From the NCBI GenBank assembly GCA_026387485.1, contig JAPLLQ010000066.1, positions 1-24,233 of the forward strand: DNA of 24,233 nt, written 5' to 3'. The stretch comes from Candidatus Omnitrophota bacterium (GTDB taxonomy: Bacteria > Omnitrophota > Gorgyraeia > Gygaellales > Profunditerraquicolaceae). Made by a program: the position numbers and the translations under genes. This document shows, in pieces, positions 1 through 6,827 of this stretch; positions within the stretch are counted from its first letter, which is position 1, and every line of letters starts with the position of its first letter. The notes beneath the pieces were generated by a model. It searched no databases. It had not been told where the DNA came from and saw nothing but the letters and a program-made list of their open reading frames with translations.

Positions 1-791
1 AGTTCTCTTTGATTTAAAAACCCCAAGAATACAGCGTTTAATTTATGTTTAATTGAATAATCCTGCATTTTTTTTCTTAGTATCCCATCTCCAACTAATA
101 GGCCTCCGACGTTTACCTTTTTTTCTTTTAAAACCTTTAAAGCATGTAAAAAATCTAGCGGTCTTTTTTTGTCTATAAATTTACCACAGAATAATAGAAG
201 TATCTCGTTCTCATAAAAACCATAATTTTTCTTTGTATTAATTTTTTCTTTAAGAGAGCTAAACTTAGTCTCCCTAAAAAAATTATTGTCAACAAAATGA
301 GGGCAAAAAATAATTTTATCTTTCGATACACCATAAAATAAAAGGTACTCTTCAAATCTTTGTGATGGCGACAGAAAACCATCGAATTTCGATAGAAATT
401 TACTAAAATATATTCTTTTAAGGCACCTAAACCACAGGGGCCGCGTTGAAAGTTGACTGTCACCTCTAGCATATATCGGAATGTTAAAACTTTTACAAGC
501 TTCCAAAGCCTGATGTGCAGCTATATAATTCCACGCTATAACTATAAATAGATCAAAATTGCCATCTTTAATTCTTTTTTTTACCTCCTTTGCATTATTA
601 ATAAATTCATAATTATACCCCTCTAAAAGGGGAATATCCCACTGGAAAGCGACTCCAAAACCAACGCCCTGCTCTTTACTGTTGGGTTGATAACAATAAT
701 ATACCGTTAAATCTACCGCCTTAGCTAATTCTTTAAAGAATGGCGAATAATACTGCACAGGGTGGGAAAGTAAAACTCCTAATTTTTTCAT
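1..791 (-). CDS. Glycosyltransferase, GT4-like, C-terminus beyond the window
   Basis: This is the first 263 residues of a glycosyltransferase read leftward from an ATG at 791-789; the frame stays open to base 1, so the C-terminus lies outside the window. The protein starts MKKLGVLLSHPVQYYSPFF, a typical GT4 N-terminal strand and loop. Later come a YARGDSQ segment around residue 110, a SPSQRFEEYL helix, and the start of the second Rossmann domain (LLLFCGKFIDKKRPLDFL, then LLVGDG). The expected EX7E catalytic motif would fall beyond the edge. An AGG lies 7 bases upstream of the ATG. It probably adds a sugar from a nucleotide donor on the cytoplasmic face of the membrane. It diverges from the main locus and has its own likely promoter. 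Its substrate cannot be told from sequence. Confidence 0.85.
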   Translation of the reverse strand, partial: MKKLGVLLSHPVQYYSPFFKELAKAVDLTVYYCYQPNSKEQGVGFGVAFQWDIPLLEGYNYEFINNAKEVKKRIKDGNFDLFIVIAWNYIAAHQALEACKSFNIPIYARGDSQLSTRPLWFRCLKRIYFSKFLSKFDGFLSPSQRFEEYLLFYGVSKDKIIFCPHFVDNNFFRETKFSSLKEKINTKKNYGFYENEILLLFCGKFIDKKRPLDFLHALKVLKEKKVNVGGLLVGDGILRKKMQDYSIKHKLNAVFLGFLNQRE

Positions 792-916
792 TTTTTTCCT
801 ATTATTTTCCGCAAGGGATTAAAAATATTAGCTCCTCCCGAGAGCTGTTGGAAGCGACACCAATTCGGCGTTGCCGTTGGATGTCGCATTAGTCTATCCA
901 AGTAGCACGCCTACTT
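792..916 (-). promoter_or_regulatory. Hairpin-rich 5' leader of the left-edge glycosyltransferase
   Basis: Between the predicted - strand promoter and the ATG at 791 the transcript would carry about 130 untranslated bases with three inverted repeats. In order of transcription they are 916-900 (AAGTAG and CTACTT arms, 5-base loop), 887-854 (outer arms GCGACA/TGTCGC, then CAA/TTG, then CGGC/GCCG around a 3-base loop) and 846-830 (AGCTC/GAGCT arms). The last is followed by a T-rich stretch (AATATTTTT), which resembles an attenuator. I do not recognise a known riboswitch class. The arms are read directly from sequence; a regulatory role is inference. Confidence 0.4.
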
Positions 917-929
917 TCCTACTTTTAAT

Positions 930-958
930 AGTTTATCAGAAAGCTCTATTCTAGTCAA
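930..958 (-). promoter_or_regulatory. Sigma-70-like promoter for the left-edge glycosyltransferase
   Basis: On the - strand a TTGACT box (958-953, five of six matches to consensus) is separated by exactly 17 bases from TAAACT (935-930, four of six). Transcription would start near 923 and run through the hairpin leader into the gene starting at 791. Confidence 0.5.
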
Positions 959-1054
959 TATGGCATATAATAGTTTTCTTTTCTAGTAAATAATCTTACC
1001 CCTAAAAACTGGATAGTTTACAAGTAGAGTCTCCTGGTGTATAATGCTCGTCAA

Positions 1055-1204
1055 ATGAGGTTTTTTCTGACAAGAAAAAGGTTTACAGAAGAGAAGATCA
1101 TCGGTGTTTTAAAAAGGCATCAGGCAGGGCAAAAATATAGGATAAGATTGGTTTGCATAGTTGCCAATCCTATATGGCAATGTGTACTAAATAAAATATT
1201 ATAG
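1055..1204 (+). pseudogene. Truncated IS3-family transposase OrfA
   Basis: The frame starts at ATG 1055 and stops at TAG 1202-1204, 49 codons in all. The first 27 residues contain RFTEEKIIGVLKRHQAG, which matches the N-terminal start of the helix-turn-helix in IS3-family OrfA proteins; a full OrfA is about 90-100 residues. Homology is lost abruptly after GQK, where an inverted repeat begins (1135). The residual 22 codons do not resemble transposase. It is not expected to be functional. Confidence 0.6.
1135..1175. repeat. Inverted repeat at the deletion scar of the IS remnant
   Basis: Perfect 9-base arms ATATAGGAT (1135-1143) and ATCCTATAT (1167-1175) flank 23 bases. Nested within them are GATTGG (1146-1151) and CCAATC (1164-1169). 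The repeat begins exactly where similarity to OrfA stops, so it may mark the site of an internal deletion or a small later insertion. Confidence 0.5.
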
Positions 1205-1244
1205 TGTCCAAAAACTCGTCCATGATGAAGAGCTATTAAAACAT

Positions 1245-1283
1245 AACCCTAGTGAGTAAAATACTTGCGTAGGGTTTTTATTT
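1245..1283 (+). terminator. Rho-independent terminator-like hairpin
   Basis: AACCCTAGTGAGTA (1245-1258) pairs with TACTTGC plus TAGGGTT (1262-1276), with two G-T pairs and one bulged G, and is followed by TTTTATTT. The stem of about 14 pairs next to a T run fits an intrinsic terminator. It lies between the IS remnant and the methyltransferase remnant and ends no intact gene, so it probably belonged to a gene now lost. Confidence 0.55.
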
Positions 1284-1296
1284 GGAATAGAATAAC

Positions 1297-1782
1297 GTCA
1301 CGAAAGACAATCTATTAAAAAAGATAGTTAAACTTTATTATCGAGATGACACTATTCATTACATTCTATTAAGGCCAATGATGGGTATGAAATTTGGGTG
1401 AATAAAGTTACGCAGTTAATGTCGCTTTATTCGGGGAACGAACCTTGGCACCAACAAAGCGAATGCTTTTGTAAGTAAGCATTTAGTTAAACAACAAAGG
1501 CTAGACACTATTGTTCACGATTTAGCATTAGATAGGGTTGATTTAATAAAAGTTGATGTTGAAGCAGCGGAGTGTCATGTCTTAAAAGGGGCAGAGCAAG
1601 TAGTTAATAAGTTTCATCAAGTTTTTATTATTGACTTGCATACTCCCAACAATGATTTGTTTGTTGATAAATGGTTTACCGAAAAAGGTTATAGGTTTGA
1701 ACGCGTTAATAAAAATTTACCGCCTATATTGAAAACCGATAAGGGATGGCCTGATAAAGAAGGTGTTTGGGTTCCGTGCTAG
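1297..1782 (+). pseudogene. Decayed FkbM-family methyltransferase
   Basis: Three frames each carry part of one methyltransferase. An N-terminal piece (1300-1398) reads LLKKIVKLYYRDD then YILLRPMMGMKFG and ends at TGA 1399. A middle piece (1399-1470, other frame) contains LYSGNEPWHQQS. The C-terminal piece, ending at TAG 1780-1782, holds the family hallmark RLDTIV followed by DLIKVDVEAAECHVLKGAE, typical of FkbM SAM-dependent O-methyltransferases, except that the usual G of the VDVEGAE-type motif is A. The whole spans about 160 codons against the 230-280 usual for the family, and the SAM-binding glycine loop is not found, so an internal deletion as well as frameshifts is likely. No standard start codon is left. 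It probably once methylated a sugar made by this locus. Confidence 0.65.
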
Positions 1783-1796
1783 CGATTCCGCAAAAT

Positions 1797-1828
1797 TTGG
1801 TATTTTAGAAAATTAGTAACTATACCAA
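1797..1828 (+). promoter_or_regulatory. Possible promoter or operator upstream of the ABC exporter
   Basis: A perfect inverted repeat TTGGTAT (1797-1803) and ATACCAA (1822-1828) lies 48 bases before the exporter start. The same bases can be read as a weak promoter: TTGGTA, 18 bases, TATACC, each four of six matches. The overlap of a dyad with possible promoter boxes would suit an operator, but no regulator gene is near. Confidence 0.3.
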
Positions 1829-1876
1829 GATTCTGGCTACAAAGCAATAAAAAGGCATATAAAAACGTAAAACACA

Positions 1877-3691
1877 ATGAAAATATTTTTGCAAGCAGAT
1901 AAAATAAAAAGGTTTCTTAAGCAAATAGGCATGCGGAAATCTTATTTTTTTATGGCGATGTGTTTATCATTATTAGCGGCTTTTTTTGAGGGTGTTACTG
2001 CGGCTGTTTTGATCCAATTTGTAAAAGGTATTATCAGCAGAGATTTTAGTTTCGTTAAAGAATTGCCGGTCTTTAATATGATTTTTTCTGAACATTCTTA
2101 TACCAGTAATGCCCAAAACACCACCTTTTTTTTAATGTTGTTGGGAACCATCTTTATTTCAATGGTTTTTAAAAATATATTATCGTATTTAAGCGAATTG
2201 GCGATCTCATATCAGGCGGGGAAGGTTGCTGATGGCTTAAGAAGGATGGTTTTCCAGCGCTATCTCAGTTTTGGTAAAATGTTCTTTGATCATACTTACA
2301 TAGGCCGTTTAAATAATATTCTTATGCATTATATAGGGATGATAATAATTAAACTCAAAACAGCCAACTCTATTTTTACTCAGGTGTTTATGCTTGCCGT
2401 ATATATAATTATCATGTTTGTGATTTCCTGGAAAGTAACGATATTTGTGTTATTCTTTTTTCCAATTTTGAATAAAATGCTAAATTTGCTTATTTATAGA
2501 ATTAGGAAAACTTCGGAATCATATATAACTTCTTATGATATGTTAAGCCACAATATTTCAAACATCCTATCCTGTATTTCATTAGTCAGGTTATATTCAA
2601 ATGAAGATGGTGAAAAAAAACATTTTGCTTACTTAAGCAGTCAATTAAGAAAATTAGAATTTAGTCTGGATAAGAAAAGCGGTTTAATTAAACCCTTGCA
2701 GGAGATTATTTTACTGTTGGCAATTTTGTTCCTAGTTTTCGTGATGTCATTTATGTCGATCAAAGAAAAAAGCGTTGAAATCGCGAGCTTTATGGTTTAT
2801 TTTTTTCTTTTAAGGAGGGCGCAAAGCAATTTCGGAGTTTTTAACAACATAAAAGTTTCAATAGCGGAAACAAAAGGCTTGATGAATGAAGTTATGGATG
2901 TGTTTGAAGATAAGGATAAATTTTTTATTCCAGATGGGGGAGAAACCTTTGATCAGCTTGAGCACAGCATAGAATTCAATCATTTGAGTTTTTCTTATGA
3001 AAAAGGAAGGCAAATTTTAAAAGATATTAATTTTTGTATTGAAAAGGGCAAAATGACAGCTATTGTAGGACCAACGGGCTCTGGGAAAACAACCATTATA
3101 AGTCTTTTGCTTAGGTTTTATGACGCTCCGCCAAAATCAATTTTGATAAACGGAAAAGACATAAGAGATTTTTCTGTCAAGTCTTTAATGACCCATTTTG
3201 GTTATGTAAGCCAGGATACTTTACTTTTTAATGACACTATTCGGGAAAACATAACCTATGGTTTAAAAAGAATAATCAGGGAAGAAGAGATAATATCGAT
3301 TTTAAAAAAGGCAAGGTTATACGATTTTGTTTTAAGTTTGCCAAAAGGCTTGGATACGCGAATTGGAGACCGGGGTATTAAATTATCCGGCGGTGAAAAA
3401 CAGAGGGTATCCATAGCCCGCGCACTTCTTAAAAAATGCGAAGTTTTAATTCTTGATGAGGCCACCAGTTCGCTTGATTCAAAGACGAAAAAATTAATTC
3501 AGGAGGCTATAGACGAAGCGGTGAAGACCAGAACTAGCATTGTGATCGCGCATCGTCTTTCAACAATTAAGCATGCAGATAAGATAGTTGTTATAGAGAA
3601 CGGTAAACTGATTGAAGAGGGGACATTGAGCGAACTTTTAGATAAAAAAAATAAATTTTACACGTATTGGGAAGAACAAAAATTTTCTTGA
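1877..3691 (+). CDS. ABC exporter with fused membrane and ATPase domains (PglK/MsbA type)
   Basis: This 604-residue half-transporter has an N-terminal six-helix membrane domain (about 20-315) and a C-terminal ATPase (about 365-600). ATPase motifs are complete: Walker A GPTGSGKTT at 398-406, Q-loop Q446, signature LSGGEKQR at 503-510, Walker B VLILDEAT at 523-530 and H-loop H559. It should work as a homodimer in the inner membrane. MsbA moves lipid A and PglK flips lipid-linked oligosaccharides; at the head of an EPS locus without a Wzx flippase, flipping the lipid-linked repeat unit is the likeliest job. The ATG at 1877 has no clear Shine-Dalgarno; a second ATG at residue 19 would still precede the first helix. 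It opens the run of + strand genes, and a diverged remnant of a second such ATPase lies at 11541. Confidence 0.9.
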   Translation: MKIFLQADKIKRFLKQIGMRKSYFFMAMCLSLLAAFFEGVTAAVLIQFVKGIISRDFSFVKELPVFNMIFSEHSYTSNAQNTTFFLMLLGTIFISMVFKNILSYLSELAISYQAGKVADGLRRMVFQRYLSFGKMFFDHTYIGRLNNILMHYIGMIIIKLKTANSIFTQVFMLAVYIIIMFVISWKVTIFVLFFFPILNKMLNLLIYRIRKTSESYITSYDMLSHNISNILSCISLVRLYSNEDGEKKHFAYLSSQLRKLEFSLDKKSGLIKPLQEIILLLAILFLVFVMSFMSIKEKSVEIASFMVYFFLLRRAQSNFGVFNNIKVSIAETKGLMNEVMDVFEDKDKFFIPDGGETFDQLEHSIEFNHLSFSYEKGRQILKDINFCIEKGKMTAIVGPTGSGKTTIISLLLRFYDAPPKSILINGKDIRDFSVKSLMTHFGYVSQDTLLFNDTIRENITYGLKRIIREEEIISILKKARLYDFVLSLPKGLDTRIGDRGIKLSGGEKQRVSIARALLKKCEVLILDEATSSLDSKTKKLIQEAIDEAVKTRTSIVIAHRLSTIKHADKIVVIENGKLIEEGTLSELLDKKNKFYTYWEEQKFS

Positions 3692-3739
3692 CGGTGATAT
3701 ATTTGCTCATAATTTGTATGTTTTTGAAAGAGAGTAACT

Positions 3740-4834
3740 TTGTTTAATTTATCCTTCATGACAAACAACAAGAGTATCTCCAAACGTATTTTGGTATATC
3801 GATATGGCCAGTTAGGCGACACGATTGTTGCTCTGCCTGCCTTTTGGGCTGTGCGTAAATATTTTCCAATGGCGCATATAACCCTGCTAAGGGATGAGCA
3901 GATGGGAAAACAATATGTGGTACCGGAGATGATTTTACCCGAGGAAGGATTATTTGATCGTTATCTACATTATCCAGCTAATATTGGTTTTACTAAATTT
4001 AATATGTTTTTGTTTCTTTTGATCATGTTACGCAAATATAAATTTGATACGTTAATTTACTTGGCGCCTAGCGATCGAAGCCGTATGAAAATAATCCGCG
4101 ATTACATATTCTTTAGTATGATTGGGATTAATAAATTCATTGGTTTCCGGGGGAGGGAAACATTACATCCTAAGACTTTATCACCTAACGATATACATGA
4201 ATCAGATTATCTTCTTGATTGTCTTGCCTCAAGTGGAATACTTGTGCCACCGCATAGTAAGAGTTCGATAAATATTGGTCTTACTAAACAAGAGTTAGAG
4301 GAAGCAGATGAATGGCTAGAAGCATATTTTCTAGCAGATAAGACAAAGCTTTTAATTGGTTTTGCTCCGGGAAGCAAGATGCCGTCAAAGATTTGGCCAG
4401 AGGAGTGTTATGTGGCGGTAGGTCATGAGCTAATCGCTAAATTGGGGGTGATACCAATTATTTTTGGCGGTTCGGAAGATGAAGCATTGGGAGATCGCCT
4501 AATTGCTCAATGGGGATTAGGTATTAATGCTGCTGGTAAACTGAGTGTTCGCAAAGCCGCAGCGGTATTTTCACGTTGTAAACTCTATATAGGCAATGAC
4601 ACCGGCACGATGCATTTGGCAGCCGCTGTGAATACGCCCTGTGTTGCGATATTTTCAAGGAGAGATATGCGAAGGCGATGGTATCCATATGGACAAAATC
4701 ATGTTGTTTTGTGTGGCACGGCTCCCTGTGAAGGATGTAAATTATATGTATGCAATAATAATTTGAAGTGCTTAAAAAATGTTTCTGTAGATTCCGTTAT
4801 CCAATCATGCTTAGATATTTTGTGCCGCAAGTAA
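3740..4834 (+). CDS. Glycosyltransferase family 9 (heptosyltransferase-like)
   Basis: The 364-residue protein has the two GT-B domains of GT9. The N-terminal motif is YRYGQLGDTIVALPAF (20-35), the second domain opens with GFAPGSKMPSKIWP (207-220), and the donor-site motif IGNDTGTMHLAAAV lies at 284-297. A cysteine-rich tail (C325, C330, C333, C338, C344) is common in GT9 enzymes. Family members transfer heptose from ADP-heptose to lipopolysaccharide core or related sugars; the actual sugar here is unknown. The start is read as TTG at 3740 because GAAAGAGAG precedes it at suitable distance, whereas the ATG at 3758 (residue 7) has no Shine-Dalgarno; both keep the first motif. It ends in tandem stops TAA TAG and is followed by a 263-base gap, so it may close the first transcription unit. 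Confidence 0.88.
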   Translation: MFNLSFMTNNKSISKRILVYRYGQLGDTIVALPAFWAVRKYFPMAHITLLRDEQMGKQYVVPEMILPEEGLFDRYLHYPANIGFTKFNMFLFLLIMLRKYKFDTLIYLAPSDRSRMKIIRDYIFFSMIGINKFIGFRGRETLHPKTLSPNDIHESDYLLDCLASSGILVPPHSKSSINIGLTKQELEEADEWLEAYFLADKTKLLIGFAPGSKMPSKIWPEECYVAVGHELIAKLGVIPIIFGGSEDEALGDRLIAQWGLGINAAGKLSVRKAAAVFSRCKLYIGNDTGTMHLAAAVNTPCVAIFSRRDMRRRWYPYGQNHVVLCGTAPCEGCKLYVCNNNLKCLKNVSVDSVIQSCLDILCRK

Positions 4835-4836
4835 TA

Positions 4837-4856
4837 GGGATTAATCCCGGATTTTT
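4837..4856 (+). terminator. Weak terminator candidate after the GT9 gene
   Basis: The 12-base palindrome GGGATTAATCCC (4837-4848) lies immediately behind the stop codons and is followed by GGATTTTT. Four base pairs around a TTAA loop is a short stem, so intrinsic termination is only possible, not strong. Confidence 0.3.
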
Positions 4857-5097
4857 AAAATTATAATGTTTGCTTCTATAGAGGATATATGTGCATATTT
4901 ATTATATTGTTCCAGTGCCAAGACCCCTAGGCTAAGTTTTGATCCGTTTATAAGCGGCCTATTTATATATGATTTAGCTATACCATACAGGATATCATAT
5001 GTTATTGGTAGATGTATAGTTACAAAGCATGTATTTCTTGACAAATTAGCCATATTATGATAGTTTAAACTGATAAATTAGAAACTAAAATAATACT
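4857..5097. other. Intergenic gap between GT9 and PilZ genes
   Basis: About 240 bases contain no gene I can support. Short open frames of 64-70 codons on both strands resemble no family and have no ribosome binding site. The only readable signal is the TTGACA box near the right end. Confidence 0.6.
5038..5066 (+). promoter_or_regulatory. Possible promoter for the PilZ/export genes
   Basis: A perfect TTGACA (5038-5043) is followed after 17 bases by a poor TAGTTT (5061-5066); a better-looking TATGAT (5056-5061) sits only 12 bases away. The perfect -35 box in the only sizeable gap before the export genes makes a promoter plausible, starting the transcript about 30 bases before the PilZ ATG at 5098. 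Confidence 0.4.
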
Positions 5098-5487
5098 ATG
5101 TTCAAATTCTTTAGACCAAAAAAAGAAGAAATCAAGGAAAATAGGGCTTATACTAGGGCTAAGGTATATTATTTGGTGAAAATCCAGAAACCGGGGGAAT
5201 CTAGGGAGAAGATGGTGCTGACTTCGTTAAAAAATTTAAGTGCCGGAGGAGCATGCATAAAACTGCAAGAGTCTTTACCGGTTTCCAGTACTTTGTGCTT
5301 AAGCATAAATTACCCCGGTAGCGATAAACCGGTTTTTGCCGTCGGTAAAATAGATTGGGTGCGAAAACTTGATAAAGATAAAGGGTATGAAGCGGGCTTA
5401 AGTTTTATTGAAATCGAAGACGCGATGCGTCAAGAAATAGCCAGAAACATTGATTTTGCAACTAAGAAACTTAAAGAATTAGAATAA
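5098..5487 (+). CDS. PilZ-domain protein, likely c-di-GMP receptor
   Basis: This 129-residue cytoplasmic protein is essentially a single PilZ domain (about 15-115). Both ligand motifs are present: R16-x-x-x-R20 (RAYTR) and N46-x-S48-x-x-G51 (NLSAGG), which in the family wrap around cyclic di-GMP. The segment after it (VGKIDWVRKL, then YEAGLSFIEI) is the usual PilZ beta-barrel end. A lysine-rich tail (residues 116-129) could be a short helix. There is no membrane segment. It sits directly before the outer-membrane export genes, with only 16 bases to the barrel frame, which suggests that it adjusts polymer synthesis or export to c-di-GMP level. Target protein unknown; the Wzc-like protein or a glycosyltransferase would be candidates by analogy. 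Confidence 0.88.
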   Translation: MFKFFRPKKEEIKENRAYTRAKVYYLVKIQKPGESREKMVLTSLKNLSAGGACIKLQESLPVSSTLCLSINYPGSDKPVFAVGKIDWVRKLDKDKGYEAGLSFIEIEDAMRQEIARNIDFATKKLKELE

Positions 5488-5490
5488 ATA

Positions 5491-5512
5491 AAAGGAGAAA
5501 GTTATATATATT
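5491..5512 (+). promoter_or_regulatory. Strong Shine-Dalgarno before a non-canonical start
   Basis: AAAGGAGAAA (5491-5500) is the best Shine-Dalgarno in the window. Six bases after its AGGAG core lies ATA (5504), and six further on ATT (5510), both in frame with the barrel protein. No ATG, GTG or TTG occurs between the in-frame stop at 5489-5491 and the end of the signal peptide code, so one of these two codons probably starts translation. Confidence 0.6.
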
Positions 5513-6826
5513 CGAAGGTTTTTTTTTATATTAGCTTTCTTTTTCGTTTCCCTACAAGTTTCTTTTGCCGATTCCACGAGGGATAAGGTCATAGAAAATA
5601 CACTCCAATTTGGGCAGGAAAAAAGAGATGAGGAGATGCGCAATGCCTTTCAGGATGCCCAGTTGAATTATGTGAGGGATGAAATTGCATCTGGCAAAAG
5701 GGTGTTGCGTCCCATTTTTAAAATAAAACCATATTTTAATGTGGGGTTGAAATATGATGAAAACATTTTTCTTACCAATGACAATCCTCAGACGGATTTA
5801 ATAATGACCATAGGAGCTGGATTTAAGTTTACCTTAGGCGGTAAATTTGAAGTTGATAGGTTGGAAGATCTACGGTTTATTCCTACTTTGCAGTTTAATT
5901 TGGGGACCCAGATAGTTGATTATAAGAAGCACAAGGAGCTTAATATAAAACCTTTTATGAATTTTGATGGCGGTTTTATCCCTGATATTTATTTACAATA
6001 CAATTTGGGGAAGAACAAGAATAAGTTTAATCTTTTGTATTCCATGCATCCTGGTTTCGCTGCTATTTCTTCTATTAAGGTAGGAGGAACGGGCCAGGTT
6101 AATTATTTTAACGATATGATGGAGGCAAACTGGGAACAATCTTTCCGTCGCTTTGGCTATCATGTTGGTTTAAGAAGGACAACTACCAGCTACGAAACAG
6201 CATATGAAAACAGCAACATGGAGGATGATATGGGGATCCTTACTGGTTTCTTTAAAGTAACTCCTAAAACTAGGTTTTTTGCCGAGATTAACTATGGTAT
6301 AACAAAATATACGAACGCCAATTCAGATTCGAATAATGCTAAATATAGCAAGGTATGGGTAGGAGCAAGCGGCAGGTTGGTCCCTAGGGTCATAGGCGAA
6401 GCAAAAATAGGTTTTGTGGAGAGAAAATATAATAACGGAAAAAATGATTCTGGCTTGGCGGAAAGCTTTGATTTGACTTATCGCAAATCCCCTAAACTTT
6501 CATTCACTTTTCGCGCTTTAAATGAGGCAGAAGAGGGAAGTTATTTTTCAGAAGGATTCGCCAATACGTTAAATCTTTACTTGGGGGCTAATTATAATTT
6601 TAATCGTAAATTCAGCCTTGCTTTAAAATTTATGCAGTTTGAACACGATAAGTACGAGAGCGGATTATTGTCTAATACGTATTCTCCTTCCATTGGTTTT
6701 CAATATCTGTTCGGGGGATGGCTTAGCATGCAATTCGAGATTGCCCATCAGGAAAGGCATTCGAATCGCCAGGATGTTTCCTATGAAGACAATATTTATA
6801 ATTTAACAGCGACAGCTAACTTTTAA
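5504..6826 (+). CDS. Outer-membrane beta-barrel, BBP2-type, with signal peptide
   Basis: Read from ATA 5504 the protein has 440 residues and begins with a clear signal peptide: basic start (YIRR), hydrophobic core (FFFILAFFFVSLQ) and cleavage after VSFA near residue 22. The first ATG, at 5636, would remove all of this and leave an outer-membrane protein that cannot be secreted. The mature part starts with a charged helix (residues 30-60) and then alternating strands; YFNVGLKYDENIFLTNDN is typical of the putative beta-barrel porin 2 family found in EPS loci. The chain ends in Phe, as expected for BAM-inserted barrels. Placed directly before the OPX protein, it is probably the outer-membrane channel for the polymer. 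An ATT start at 5510 is the alternative. An ATG-to-ATA mutation that weakens expression is also possible. Confidence 0.75.
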   Translation: MYIRRFFFILAFFFVSLQVSFADSTRDKVIENTLQFGQEKRDEEMRNAFQDAQLNYVRDEIASGKRVLRPIFKIKPYFNVGLKYDENIFLTNDNPQTDLIMTIGAGFKFTLGGKFEVDRLEDLRFIPTLQFNLGTQIVDYKKHKELNIKPFMNFDGGFIPDIYLQYNLGKNKNKFNLLYSMHPGFAAISSIKVGGTGQVNYFNDMMEANWEQSFRRFGYHVGLRRTTTSYETAYENSNMEDDMGILTGFFKVTPKTRFFAEINYGITKYTNANSDSNNAKYSKVWVGASGRLVPRVIGEAKIGFVERKYNNGKNDSGLAESFDLTYRKSPKLSFTFRALNEAEEGSYFSEGFANTLNLYLGANYNFNRKFSLALKFMQFEHDKYESGLLSNTYSPSIGFQYLFGGWLSMQFEIAHQERHSNRQDVSYEDNIYNLTATANF

Positions 6827-6827
6827 T

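Larger units (their letters stand above)
999..1222 (+). mobile_element. Remnant of an IS3-family insertion sequence
   Basis: A short element keeps what look like both outer parts of an IS3-family insertion sequence but almost none of the interior. On the left is an end-like segment (CCCTAAAAACTGGATAG from about 999) followed by the start of orfA at 1055. On the right, at about 1202-1222, is a segment (TAGTGTCCAAAAACTCGTCC) of the kind that ends such elements; its TGTCCA matches the reverse complement of the left-hand TGGATA only partly. The remainder of orfA and all of orfB, which would need roughly 1 kb, are absent. The exact ends and any target-site duplication could not be fixed by eye. 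Confidence 0.55.

Noticed and set aside
173..472. A 99-codon open frame on the - strand.
   Set aside because: It lies inside the partial glycosyltransferase on the same strand in another frame; the glycosyltransferase frame has clear family motifs and the other does not.
896..916. An ops (RfaH recruitment) element in the left leader.
   Set aside because: Only GCGTGC-like bases are shared; the GGCGGTAG part is missing and the match is no better than chance.
4841..5060. Short open frames on both strands in the gap before the PilZ gene.
   Set aside because: No ribosome site, no recognisable motif, and the two overlap each other on opposite strands in AT-rich DNA where such frames are expected.
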